From the NCBI RefSeq assembly GCF_958298935.1, contig NC_084924.1, positions 3,844,001 to 3,908,000 of the forward strand: a DNA stretch of 64,000 bases. The letters are read 5' to 3'. Made by a program: the position numbers and the translations under genes. Within the stretch, counting starts at the first letter, position 1, and each line of letters begins with the position of its first letter. This DNA is from Phragmites australis. Taxonomy: Eukaryota > Streptophyta > Magnoliopsida > Poales > Poaceae. Shown piece by piece: positions 24,535-35,921 of this stretch. The notes under the pieces are model-generated. The model was not told where the DNA came from. It did no database searches and saw only the letters and a list, made by a program, of their open reading frames with translations.

Positions 24535-27250
24535 CTACTGCTGGGCGCACTGCACCCTCTGCGCGCCGCCGGGCATGTCCTCGTCCTCGTCGTAGGCCTC
24601 CTGGTGCTGCTGCTGCCGCCGCCTCATCTCGTCCTCGATGTTGACGTCATACGGCATGGTCTCCTCGCACTCGTCCAGCTCCATGTCCGTGTACTGCAAC
24701 ACCGGCTTAGGCGGCAGGACGGCTTCCAGGGCCTTGCACTGCTCCAGGTTAAGCGAGTCCGGGAACTCCACCGAGAAGTGGATGTACAGCTTGCCCTTCA
24801 TGAAAGGCCTCTGGTACATGGGCATGCCCTCATCGTTGACCGCCTTGAACGAATCTGCACGCACAAGGTATAAGCAATTAGCAACATGCTCAGGGTTAAA
24901 TGATGTGCTGAATGCTACACATCGTCCATGGAAGGATCCACCTACCAGGCTTGACAACTTCACCGGGCTTTGATTTGATGAGGAGCTGCCTGTTATCCAA
25001 GTGAGTCAGAACAAACTGGAAGCCGCACAGGGACTCGGCGAGGGTCAGGGTGTGCTCGAAGAAGAGGTCGTCGCCCTTTCTCTTGAACTTGGGATGTTCC
25101 TTCTGCTGGAGGACGAAGATGATGTCTCCGGTGACAGTATCAGGCTGATTGCACAGAACAAGTACAAAATAGTGAGACAATCCAGCCTTGTGACATAGCC
25201 AAAATAGTAAGACTACCACATAACCATCTGAGAATACCAATGAGTCTGAGACATACCGCTTCATCAGCCTCGCCAGGGAAGGTGATCTTCTGCCCATTCT
25301 GCATACCCTTCTCAACCACCACCTCAAGAACCTTCTTCTCCTGCACAACCTTGTTGCCCTTGCATTGTGGGCATCTATCCTTATCATTGATAGTCTCCCC
25401 AGTTCCCTTGCACTCATTGCAAGGATGCTGCATTTGCTGAATCATTCCTGGTCCCAACTGCCGGATTTGGACCTTAAAACCAGATCCTTGGCAACCTGCA
25501 CACCTCGCTGAAGCTCCTGACTTTGAGCCCTTGCTGTACGATGAATGCATCACATCATGAGAATCTAGAATGACAGGCACTAGATGAAGAGCTAGACACA
25601 CGCAGGGGGGCTTAATGACCTACCCATTGCACTTGAAGCAGAGCACATTGCGGGACAGAGAGAGCTTCTTTGACACACCATTGTACAATTCCTCCAGAGA
25701 AACCTTCAGGGGGTGAACCACATCCTCTCCCCTACGCTGCCTCCTGCCCCTACTGCTCCCACCACCTTCACAACACAAGAGCATGGAATGTGAGTCACAA
25801 AGTAGGCAAATGACAATGGCAAAAAAACTGTAATCAGTCGCTTCTCACGGAACATACCTCCAAAGGGGCTACCACCACCAAAGAACGATTGGAAGATGTC
25901 AAATGGATCGTGCATCCCTCCTCCACCTCCCATCCCTTCCTTGAGGGCATCCTCACCATACTGATCATAGATCTCTCGTTTTTCAGGGTCACTGAGTACC
26001 TCATAAGCCTGAGCTAGCTCCTTGAACTGAAATAAAAGGAGCCAATCTTAGTATGCCCATTTCAACCAGGAATCGACAGCTCCAGTCATACAGATTAGCA
26101 ACCATCCAACAGATCAGTATTTACATAAATCAGTAAACAGGCCAACTCATAAGTACTGATTCTTTCAAGCACCGACCAATGCATCAGTACGGCAATAGAA
26201 ACGAACGCCCTGGTAGCAGCTACAAATCCCAACTAAATAACAAACCGGATGAGGTGATATTGTACTCCAAGTCACATCGGGCTATGGTATTGTGAAATGT
26301 GTGATAATTACATTTTTTCAGCAATTAGAGCATTAATCTGAATTGACAATATAACTCATTAGTGTACAACAGCATTCCAAATCAATTGAATTGAACCAGG
26401 CATCACTGCACCCATTTAGTTGTCAGATAGTATGCGCAGGCGATTCACAGTTTATATAGTCCAATAACATCAAACCAAGTCAATCGGGTCAAGCGAAACA
26501 AGTCACCTACTGATCCAGTACGATAAAGCAGCTAGGACTGACACACCACGAGGTCCATACATCAATACTAGTATTAGCAAATCAACAAGACGATAGGCAT
26601 AATAGACTAGCTTCTGGTGAGTTATTACAACCCCACGGAACAGCAAATCAACAAGACAGACCGGCGTAATCAACTAGCTTCTGATGAATTGAGCAACCCC
26701 ACAGGACAGGACATGTATAGGTACAGGGACTAGTATAGTTGAGCTCGAAGAATTTGCATCGAGGACTAAATCTACGTCCCGTTCAAATCCTTAAACAAAA
26801 GACTAGCTTAGATATGCAGAGTGATATAGAACCGCTCGTAATCGAACCATTTCCACGGCCAAACCCTACTTCCCGTCCAATCTCCTCAATCCCAGGACGC
26901 ATCCATCAACCCAGCCCCCCTAAAACCATTCGAATTCTACACGGATACAACCCTCCACGCATCCACCTCCCCCAACCACCACGCCAAATCGACCCATCCA
27001 AACCAACCCAGCCCCGCCGCAAACCGCACAACACACAGGCTCCACCCGTCCACGGACCAGATCGACACGAGACCGAGAGATCTGCCGTGCGCTAGCTCAC
27101 CTTCTCGGGGTCGCCGCCCTTGTCGGGGTGGTTCTTGATGGCGGCCTTGCGGTAGGCCTTCTTGAGGTCATCCTGCGACGCGTCCTTTGGCACCCCTAGG
27201 ATCTCGTAGTACCGCGTGTTGTCGCTCTTCTTCGGCGCGCGCCCGAACAT
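24535..27250 (-). CDS. Type-A DnaJ/HSP40 co-chaperone with farnesylation motif
   Basis: Six exons on the minus strand: 27101-27250, 25858-26026, 25624-25765, 25257-25533, 24946-25144, 24535-24854. All introns are GT-AG and phases agree, giving 418 aa, the usual length of plant cytosolic J2/J3-type proteins. A J domain (about 13-75) has the HPD motif at 41-43; a Gly/Phe-rich linker follows. The zinc-binding region has four CxxC pairs at C149/C152, C165/C168, C192/C195 and C208/C211. The C-terminal substrate-binding part ends in CAQQ, a CaaX box for farnesylation, as in ATJ2/ATJ3. The protein delivers substrates to HSP70 and stimulates its ATPase in the cytosol and at membranes. Upstream TTC/GAA arrays look like heat-shock elements. 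Intron 1 (about 1.07 kb) contains a small tandem duplication. Confidence 0.96.
26576..26708. repeat. Imperfect ~66-bp tandem duplication in DnaJ intron 1
   Basis: Two adjacent units (about 26576-26641 and 26642-26708) both begin AGCAAATCAACAAGAC and contain ACTAGCTTCTG and AACCCCAC, with scattered differences. Intronic; no effect on splice sites is visible. Confidence 0.75.
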
Positions 27251-27377
27251 CTTCTCGCCCCCTAAACCTCCTTCGCCGCCGCGCGAAGAAACGAAACCCT
27301 AGCTGTTCGATCCGACGGGAAGCGAGGCCTCGGGCCAGGAGCGGTTTGTGAGGAGGAGAAGAGAGAGGAGGCGGGGG

Positions 27378-27390
27378 TAGTTATAGCGGG
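27378..27390 (-). promoter_or_regulatory. Candidate TATA box of the DnaJ gene
   Basis: On the minus strand the sequence reads GCTATAACTAC, about 130 bp upstream of the start codon, between GC-rich stretches. It is the nearest TATA-like word. The heat-shock-like arrays lie just beyond it. Confidence 0.4.
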
Positions 27391-27488
27391 GAGGGACGGG
27401 TGGTGGGGGTTGAATGCTCTGGAAGCTGCAGGAGGCCGGCGGACGGGGTGCGGGCCGTCGGATCCGGATCTCGCGGCAGGGGGCGGAG

Positions 27489-27520
27489 CTTCCAGATGCT
27501 TCCGGCACCTTCCTGCGAAA
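27489..27520. promoter_or_regulatory. Candidate step-type heat-shock element
   Basis: TTC triplets start at 27490, 27500 and 27510, exactly 10 bp apart, each in the form nTTCn; a GAA follows at 27517. This is the step-type arrangement (nTTCn, 5-bp gap, nTTCn, 5-bp gap, nTTCn) known to bind heat-shock factor. A second pair, GAA at 27412 and 27422, is also spaced 10 bp. Both lie within 270 bp upstream of the DnaJ start codon. Binding is inferred, not shown. Confidence 0.5.
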
Positions 27521-27867
27521 GGGCGGGGCGGGCTACGGGAAGCGCGTGTTGACGCGACTCCACTGTTGCGTGGTTCTGGGTAGTCGGGTGCGGGTCCGGT
27601 GTGAAGGGAAGTGAACCATCCGATAAGGAGATTCGCCCGTTTTGGGTGGAGATTTACTCTTTGCTTCCGTCTTTTTTTATTATAAATTTGTAACTAGAAA
27701 ATTAGTTTTTTAAACCGTAAATATGATTTCACTTGAAATTATCTAATTCTCACAAGAATATTAAAATTTCTACGTCCAACAAGAGCTCAAAATGAAGTTT
27801 GTACACTCTACATGGTAATGACATGGCATATAAGGTCGTTTGTGCACTTTATGACCAACAATTTGCA

Positions 27868-28060
27868 AGTTGAGCTTAGCTCGGTTGGTATCGTCTTGTG
27901 TGAGGAGCGGACCTGTCTGTGCTCGAATCCAGGCATGCACACGATGTAGCGTCGCCCTTTTGCGGTCGCATCCCGGTCCCTGTAAGCTGTCGGTTGCCTC
28001 TCGAGGTGTTATCAGCCCTATGTGATATGGGTTAACGTTGGCTGTGAAATTTTTTTTGTA
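27868..28060 (+). mobile_element. Probable tRNA-derived SINE
   Basis: TAGCTCGGTTGG at 27877-27888 matches an RNA polymerase III A box in 11 of 12 positions, and TGCTCGAATCC at 27920-27930 matches the B box in 9 of 11, at tRNA-like spacing. A tRNA-unrelated body of about 130 bp follows. The segment cannot fold as a full tRNA. AGTTGAGCTTAG (27869-27880) recurs inverted at 28115-28126, so the true right end may be further on or a second copy may follow in reverse. No clear target duplication was found. Confidence 0.5.
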
Positions 28061-29025
28061 AAACCGTGGCTGACTGCACTTCACACCGTCACCATTAAAA
28101 TATTATCCGTAATCTAAGCTCAACTGTCTTAAAAAATGTTGAGGCAAGGATTAGGAATACAAATCCTCTGCCATAATGGTGCACTCGCTGCATGCGGATC
28201 TACCCCGCGAGTTAGTGGCGGGGAGGAACAGAGGATCCGGCTCCGAGGATTAGGGTTCAGGAGAATCTTACTAGATTTCAATTATTGCATATCTTTTTCT
28301 CCCAATGAATGGCCAACAACTTGTCATGAATTTGAATTTGGCGACCTCCAAAATCCAAATTGAAAGCTCCTTCCAAAGGCTAGATAGATCACAGGCGTTG
28401 CGCGTACCTGTCGTAGAGTAGCAAGGACAGGTAACATGGCGCCCAATCAATCTCCTGTTTCCGAGGAGATAGAGCATTTGTCCTTTATTTTATTTTCTTT
28501 ATTTATTTTTGATGGCAATTTGTCCCTTTTTGTTAGTGGTTATTAGCGGTAGGATCTAAACAATTCCTAAGATAAAAACAAGGCTAAAACTAGCCTAGAA
28601 CTAGGGATTAAAAATTCGTTGAAATTTCAATAAATTTTTATGAATTTTGGTAATTTTAGAGAGAAACAAAATATTTAATTTTATTTTTTTATTAGTACGT
28701 GAGACTCATATAGCAGAGGACGAAAAATATCCAAAATTAAAATGAAATTGAAATCCGTACCTAAAACACGTGATTCTTCTATGATCTTAGAAGAAACCAC
28801 TCCAAAAATCCACAGCAAATTGGCAAAGGCCACGGCTTTCAGGTGACGATTTGCTGAGCCCAGCTTGACTTTTGTCTTGATTCTTGTAGCTAAGCAAATG
28901 GCGCAGGAAAATCAACAAAATGGAGTGAAAAAACACCAGCAGGAAGTGCTTCTCCGACATGCAGTGCAGAAAGTGAAATGCGAGAAAAGCGCCGTCCTTT
29001 CTTGTTCTTTCCACCCCTTCTCTTA

Positions 29026-29440
29026 GGTGACGTTTGGATGGTGGGAAAAGAAGGGTGGAAATGGGAAAAAGGGGGAGAGGAAATCTTATCCCTAGTTTGG
29101 TTTTAGTGAACGGGAAAAGATGATAGTTTGAGATTAGGATAAGATCAACTTATTTTTCACCTATTCAAAACCAACTGGAGGGGTGGGTTTTAACTTGAAA
29201 AATGAGTGAGGGAGCTGAAAATACATGTAAAATTACAATTTAATCTAAAAAGATGTCCTGATTTTTTTTTATAAATAAGGATAGTATATTCACTTAAAAT
29301 TTTATTTCCTATCCCTATATCCCTATCCAATGTGTAGCAAAGTATAGAAATCTTTATAAAATCTCGTATGCCTATTCCATATCCTCTTCTTATCCGACCT
29401 CATTTCCCATTCCGTTTCCCAAACTCTATCCAACCGCCAC
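29026..29440. mobile_element. Probable MITE with imperfect inverted ends
   Basis: The left end (GTGACGTTTGGATGGTGGG) and the reverse complement of the right end (CGTGGCGGTTGGATAGAG-type) share GTTTGGAT-like and GGGAAA blocks over roughly 40 bp. The interior is AT-rich and non-coding. Superfamily uncertain (hAT-like is a guess). Confidence 0.45.
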
Positions 29441-31423
29441 GTTATGGGAAATGCTTCCGCTACAACGTGCGAGAGGAAACGAAAAACATCTAACCCTGTG
29501 ACTTCGTTGACTCGGTGCGCTCCAACCTTTTCTTTTCTCTCCCTGGTGAACCTTATGTACATTCGTTGTCATAGGCTACATACACGTAAGACCATAACTA
29601 ATAGTTTCTTTTCATTTTATTTCCTCCTTATCTAAAAATTTCCTTTTTATATTTATTCCTTTCAGATTTTTGCACTCTAAAAATATTCCCTTTTCTATTT
29701 CCTTCTCCAACAGATTTCTAATATTCTATCATTTTTATATAACTACTATGACACATATGATACGACTACAATACGTAACACATATACATTAAATATATTT
29801 CGTACGTAAATAATCATACATTGTTTCTCTCGTTGCTCTCTCTCAATCTTCTCTCTCAAGGCAGCAACAACAACTCTTCTCTCCATTTTTCCCCACTACA
29901 TAGAACTCATCGCCGAGCCAAATACTAGCACGCCACCGCCCAAATCCTCTACGTTCCTATTGGGATGCGTCGGGCTCGAGCCCTAGAAGCTTGAAGGAGC
30001 ATCATCATACCTTTCTCTGGCTTCTCCTGCCCGATCTCACCTCTCCCCCACAGATCCAAAGCAACGCTGCCTTCTGCTCCATCTTCGGTGCCTGTTCTGC
30101 CACTCCGCCGGTCACACGCACCATTCCGCCGAGGTGGGATAGGATCACTCTGGCCCCATCAACGCTCTTGGAAGCTCTTGCGTAACGCCTTGAAGCCGAC
30201 GCGCGTGGTCACTTGCTCTTCACTGACCTCCAACCATGTCGTCGCTGAGCTCCCGAGCCGCCACACCACCCTCATCGTCGTCGACGTAGCTCTAGCCACC
30301 TCCTACAACTGGATCCGCATTGAGCGATGCACCGTGCAGACCTGAAGTAGTCAGGGTGGGTCTGGACCTCAAGAGCGACATGCCGTCACCGTCAATGTTC
30401 TGCCGCCCTCTTCGCGTGCGCCACCATCGACACCCCTCGCACGCGCCTCTTACAAGCGCGCGAACGCAATCGCCAATCCTGCCCTGCTTGTGTCATCGTA
30501 TCTCTAACATTTTAGAGTTTTAAGTTTAATATTTTAGATGTTATAAAAATTTAGTGGAATATGTTGTATCTCAAAATCCCTTGTGTATATATCTAAATCT
30601 GAAAAATTATCCATTTGAGTTAATTATTATATTTTTATATCTTCAATATTTCATATGTTCAAATTTAATATTTCGGACGATATGAAAATTTGTTGTCATA
30701 GTTATTTTCATATGTTATATCTAATTCTACACAATATAGATTTTGTATGAAAATATTGCATGAAACAATCCATAATATTGTGGTGAAAATCTTTCTCGTA
30801 GATCAAATACATACATAATGTTATTTTGATGTATATCTTTTGATGTCACAAACCGTTATTCCAATGTTACCGATATTATTTTTCCTGCGTCGGCCGCTAG
30901 CAGCCCCGTTCTCTTATTCTCGCTCCTCCCTTCCTGCGTTGCCGCTGTGCCACAAATCAACGGCTGCGAGATTGCAAGCAGCAGCGAGTGCAGCAGCGAG
31001 TGCAATAATGCGCACGCAGGAGCGCACAGTAGCAGCGCCTGCAACGGCTGTAATGGCCGTGAGGTGTCACCACCACTGCGTCTACTAGTGCTTGCTTTGA
31101 GCCCACCCCTCCTTGATCCCTCCCTCCCTCTTCCCCGGATCGCTCACCGCCTGGACCCCGAGCCTCCGGAATCTTTGCAAAAACGGCGTCGCCCATTGGC
31201 CGGCGAGGCGACCCCAGTCTCGGGCGGCTTCAGGTGGCCGTGATCTGGTGACGCGCTTTTTTCGGCCCATTGTTTTCTTTGCGCTTTTAATTCTTCTTCT
31301 TCCTCCTCCTTTTCATGTGAGATTGCACAGTTTGCGCTCTGTGTATCCGTGCGGCCGCTGATGGGGATTGGAAAGTCTGCGCCTTTAGGTTGTTGAAGTT
31401 GACGTGGGCGACGCGGCGGCGCG

Positions 31424-34400
31424 ATGGGGATCTCGGCGCGGTGGCTCAAGTCGTTGGTTGGGCTGAGGAAAGTGGAGAGGCAGCAGCAGCAGCATCGTAA
31501 GGAGGATGCATATGTTGGACGAATGGTACGGACTCGTTCAATTAATGTTCTCCAATTTTGGCCAATCCTGGTTCTGAAGTTGGTAGTTGGGTGCATTGGT
31601 GTTACTTATTGGGTACAACTGATGTGGATTGAGCAAGGGTCATAGTTGTGTTAAGTCACCAATAATTTACCAGCAGAAAAATGGGGGAAATGTATCAATA
31701 GTGCTTCTTAATCATGTCATGACAACTCCTAGTTGTAATGATCAATGTAGATGACCTGTTCTTTACTGAATTAAGTTTGCACTCGGTAATTCTTTGCGCT
31801 TTGATGTGCATAAGTTTGAAAATCACCGCAGAGAGCATATCTGTTGGCAATTGGTCACCTCTTTGGTTCGAAGTCTGCATAAGTACTTACCGTATAAGTA
31901 TGCAAGAATGATACCATTCCATCTCATTCGAATTTCGAGCACAGAAAATGCTCTGTTGATATACAACCGGAAACAAAATGGTGGATATATATAACATAGT
32001 ACCGCCATACCATGCCTGATGATAAAAACATGGAGACTATATTTTGGTACCACATATTCCTTACTAGCCAGTTATGAGCATTGTATTGTTTGCTTCTGAC
32101 TTGCCAACAGGAAGAACTGCATAAACCTGATGCCACAGATCAATTTCACTGCCAGAATCAGCACTCCCAAGATGACAATAACCTTGTTGCACAAGAAGAC
32201 TTCACTAATGAAAGTGGTCCACCAGAAGGTGATTCTGATTTACCTTCATGCTTGGAACCCACTTGCAGTTCACTTCATGAGCCATTACCTCAAACTGAAG
32301 AGGAACTCAAAGAGATCTGGGCTGCCACAGTTATTCAGACTGCATTTAGAGCCTTCCTGGTATGTATACATTTTGTTGCTGTTGATTCTATCACTGATCC
32401 AGTCATTACCAGTGCTGACTCCTGAAAATGCTAATCAGCTTAAGTATCTGATCAAACCTGCATGAACGGTCTTATACTCAAAAACCTCAATATTGGTTGT
32501 TTCACATATTTGTTTTACCCTGTTAATTGCATACGGTTCTGACTCCAGCTACGTCACACACAATGAGCCATTAGCATTGGGTGATGAATTTATCATAATA
32601 ATAAATTTTGAGTTTTTGGTGAAAGCAAATCACCCAGCTATTTGGTGAGTGGTGAGTGGTGAGTGATGCATATTTGGTTTTGTTTCTTGTTATAGCCAAC
32701 ACCAAAGCAGTTTGTGTTTCTTGTTTTAAAAGGAAAACAGTAATTAATTCTTGATCAACATGGAAATCTTAACCATGTATAAAATCTGTTTCCACTGTTC
32801 ACAAGCTGGTTCTTGAAGTATTTAACATCACATGCAACTGTAAAAATGCGCGAAACAAGCTTGCTTTACCTCGAAAACACACAGATTCTGGAAAGGAATT
32901 GAGCAATGGTCATCATCATTTTATCTAAATGTTTAGTTCCTTACAGTCACTACTTGAATTCCTTCTTCACTCTTCAGGCTAGGAGAGCACGCAGAGCTTT
33001 AAAAGGACTGGTCAGGCTTCAAGCCCTTGCAAGAGGGCATATAGTAAGAAAGCAAGCTGCTATAACACTCCGCTGTATGCAAGCTTTGGTCCGGGTTCAA
33101 GCACGTGTTAGAGCAAGGCGAGTTCGTGTGGCTTTGGAAAACCAGACTGATCACCAAAATACTTTACAAGAGCAAATTAACGAGGCACAGGCACATGTCC
33201 GAGAAATTGAGGTGAGCTGTGCAAGTTGCACAAATAGTGGTTACAAGGCATCCTATTATTAACGTTTTGGTCGATTGATATATTTGTTGATACTATTTTC
33301 TAAGTTTTCATCCTTCAGAATTGCATATTGTTCTTTTTGTTAGGATAACTGGCATGCCAGTCAAGTGATTGGCTTCATTTTCGAACTTGCATCATCATCT
33401 TACTCAAATTGCAGGATGGCTGGTGTGATAGTATTGGGTCTGTGGAAGACATCCAAGCAAAACTTCTAAAGAGGCAGGAAGCAGCAGCTAAACGCGAGCG
33501 AGCCATGGCCTATGCTCTTACTCACCAGGTAACTTTATCTAGCATTTTACTCCAGGATATTATTTAAAACAATTACTCTTTTATCTAAAACTGTTACTTA
33601 ATTAATAAGGTGCCTGAAGTCCTAAACTATTGATTAGGGGGAATATTGTATTGCACCAAATGTCTTATTCTAACCTATGTACAGTTTCTGGATATCTGTA
33701 AAATAACTTGCCTTGGAGCCTATTAGGTCTTACGTAATTGGCTGAATTGCTGTCTTTTTAGTTGGATCTTGTGGGTTTCATCTCTAGCCTATCCCAACTT
33801 GCTTGGGACAAAGGCTTTGTTGTTGTTGTAGTAGTGTCTACACAGAGCATGCTTGCTGTTGCTGGTCTGCTGGATTCCAAGTTTTCCTTTCATGGATAAC
33901 AACTGAAGTTGTTCTTCGGAACAAGCTAGGCTGGTTAAAATGTTCAATTTTCCATGCTGTTCTGATCCTGTTGATCAGCTCTTGTCGGTAATTTCATTCT
34001 GTAGCTAACATGAGACCAACACTTGAAAGGAAAATGAAAAGTCTGTGCTTCAGTCCTCCAGCCGAAGGAAAGCACATCCAATCGTGATAAATGAAATTAT
34101 CTTCATCTGATGGAAGAGCAAGAAAAGGGACCCACGGTGCAAGGTTAGCCTTTCAAAATCCTGGCACCTGAACTTGTTTTCTTCTCCTATTGCAGTGGCA
34201 AGCAAGTTCAAGACAAACTACAGCATTTGAACCTGACAAGAACAGCTGGGGCTGGAATTGGCTAGAAAGATGGATGGCTGTTCGTCCTTGGGAAAGTCGG
34301 TTCCTTGGCACTTATGCAGCTGACGGGAGTGCCATGGGTAATGAAGCTAGGCAAGCTGAGGGAAATGTAGCCAAGACTCCACACACGAAACCTGTTAAAA

Positions 34401-34690
34401 AGCATACTCCAACCCTTCATTCAAACACGTTGAACCAGAAGGCCTGCCTGTCGAACTCAGAGGGTGGTGGCTCCTTGTCAAACCGGTCCGGTTCTGCTTC
34501 AGGTAAATCGAGACTGAAGTTGTTACCCAGAAAAGCTTCTGATGAAGCTTCATCTCGTCCTTCAGAACCTGGAGTGCGGTCCAGTAATAATCCAAAGGAG
34601 AGGACTGGGGATTTGGATTGTCAGGTTAATAAAAGATGCTCCTTGCCTGCCAGTGGTAATTCCACACTTCGCCACCTGCATCTAGCATGA
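31424..34690 (+). CDS. IQD-family calmodulin-binding protein
   Basis: Five exons: 31424-31525, 32111-32359, 32978-33211, 33415-33528, 34196-34690, all phase 0 with GT-AG introns, coding 397 aa. The IQ67 region is split between exons 2 and 3: an IQ motif around [13 protein letters not shown] joins [20 protein letters not shown] and further Arg-rich IQ-like repeats. A phase-0 intron at this spot is the hallmark of IQD genes. A conserved block with [19 protein letters not shown] follows, then [21 protein letters not shown] proteins bind calmodulin, are basic, and associate with microtubules, membranes or the nucleus. The start [13 protein letters not shown] is typical of the family. The C terminus may be longer than given, because a spliced extra exon to 35046 is possible. 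Upstream GC-rich sequence from about 30.9 kb is probably promoter and 5' UTR. Confidence 0.93.
33782..33832 (+). mobile_element. LINE 3'-end fragment in IQD intron 4
   Basis: The sequence CTAGCCTATCCCAACTTG, followed by a GGGACAAAGGC word and a (TTG)n tail, is the common 3' terminus of grass L1-type LINEs. The reverse complement of the same terminus marks the LINE fragment at 49.9 kb. About 50 bp remain here. Confidence 0.6.
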
Positions 34691-35500
34691 GCTTCTTTTA
34701 TGTGAAGATTTGCAAGATGTTTCCTTATGATGCATATGCTTCTATTGTACCAGTAATTCAGAAATAATTGTTTAGATACATGCTAGCAACTTGCAGTAGA
34801 ATTTAGCTTTCCAGACTCCAGACATGGGATATGTTCACATTTACACGGCTGCTTAAAGAAAGATTCAGATTCATTCACTTGCTATTGACAATACCAGCTG
34901 TTGAAGCTGGCAAATGCCTGAAGAGGAAAGCCGCGGTTAACCGATCCCTGAAGTCTAGAAAAGATACCCAAATATTGGGGTCAAGGCATCATCTTGCCAG
35001 TTCCATTGATCCGTTGCCTAACAACAGAGTTGAGCTGGAGACTTGACAAACCGAGTGAAGCTGGAGCTCCATCATCATCGCGGATTTCACTCTGCAATTC
35101 GGATGCCATTCATGGCTGTGTTGCTACATGCATGTCTTGGCTGCCTTAGGCTGTGAAGATCAAACCAAGCTACATGCTTTGCGGCCCAGCATTTCGTCAC
35201 GATATAGATGTGCACTCAGCTCATTCCATGAGATCAAATTAGATGCTTGTCCATATATGCGGAGGTTACTATTAGTTCTATTGTTGTATTTGCATCTGAG
35301 ACATGTATAACTTTGTGTATGTGACTGGTGTCCCTATGAGTTGTTGGTCCATGGTATTGGTATGGTTGGTTACTCTGAAGGTTAAGTAAGGTAAATCTGT
35401 TGATCCATGGCTGAACTGTTGTTTTGTTAAGGTTAAGTGAAGTAAATCTGTTACAGCTCATATATCATAGAGTACAGCTCATTATCTGCAACAAATTATG
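34691..35500 (+). other. Downstream region of the IQD gene
   Basis: Probably the 3' UTR or an alternative 3' end. A possible extra coding exon at 34898-35046 is described under findings. Near 35380-35450 GGTTAAGT(A/G)A and GTAAATCTGTT occur twice. No independent gene is seen. Confidence 0.45.
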
Positions 35501-35921
35501 GGTACATTAAAAAATTGGATATTATAACGGGGTCTAAATATTACACCAAATACAAAGGTTATCAAGTACTTTGAATAAAATATAATACAACATGTAAATA
35601 TAACATCACGTACTCAGGTTGTCTAGTAACTCCAAATAATACATAATACAATATGCTCTAAATATTATAACACATACTTATGTTGTCCGAATATTACAAG
35701 AGTTCAACACATAGACAAACGAATATCACAAACATAGAGCGACATCCAATTAGTAATACAACATGAAAATAGTCACGTATTGCTTCAAATAATAGTCTCG
35801 TTCGAAGGATTTTTCTTCTTCTTTGGCTGGCGTACCGGGACATGTCTAACATTCTCGTCTGACGCCAGAGTGTCCACCGGATACTGCTCGCACTGCCCCC
35901 TCGAATGCAGATCTCTGTATA

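Larger units (their letters stand above)
27650..31000. other. Intergenic DNA with small transposons
   Basis: The gap between the DnaJ and IQD genes. It holds a SINE-like segment (27868-28060), a probable MITE (29026-29440), AT-rich segments, and a GC-rich patch at about 29930-30490 with no recognisable domain. Short frames on both strands are not believed to be genes. Confidence 0.5.

Noticed and set aside
24460..24973. Plus-strand frames over the last DnaJ exon
   Set aside because: Antisense to a well-supported coding exon.
27868..27945. Possible tRNA gene between DnaJ and IQD
   Set aside because: Box spacing is tRNA-like but arms do not pair as in a tRNA; treated as SINE-derived.
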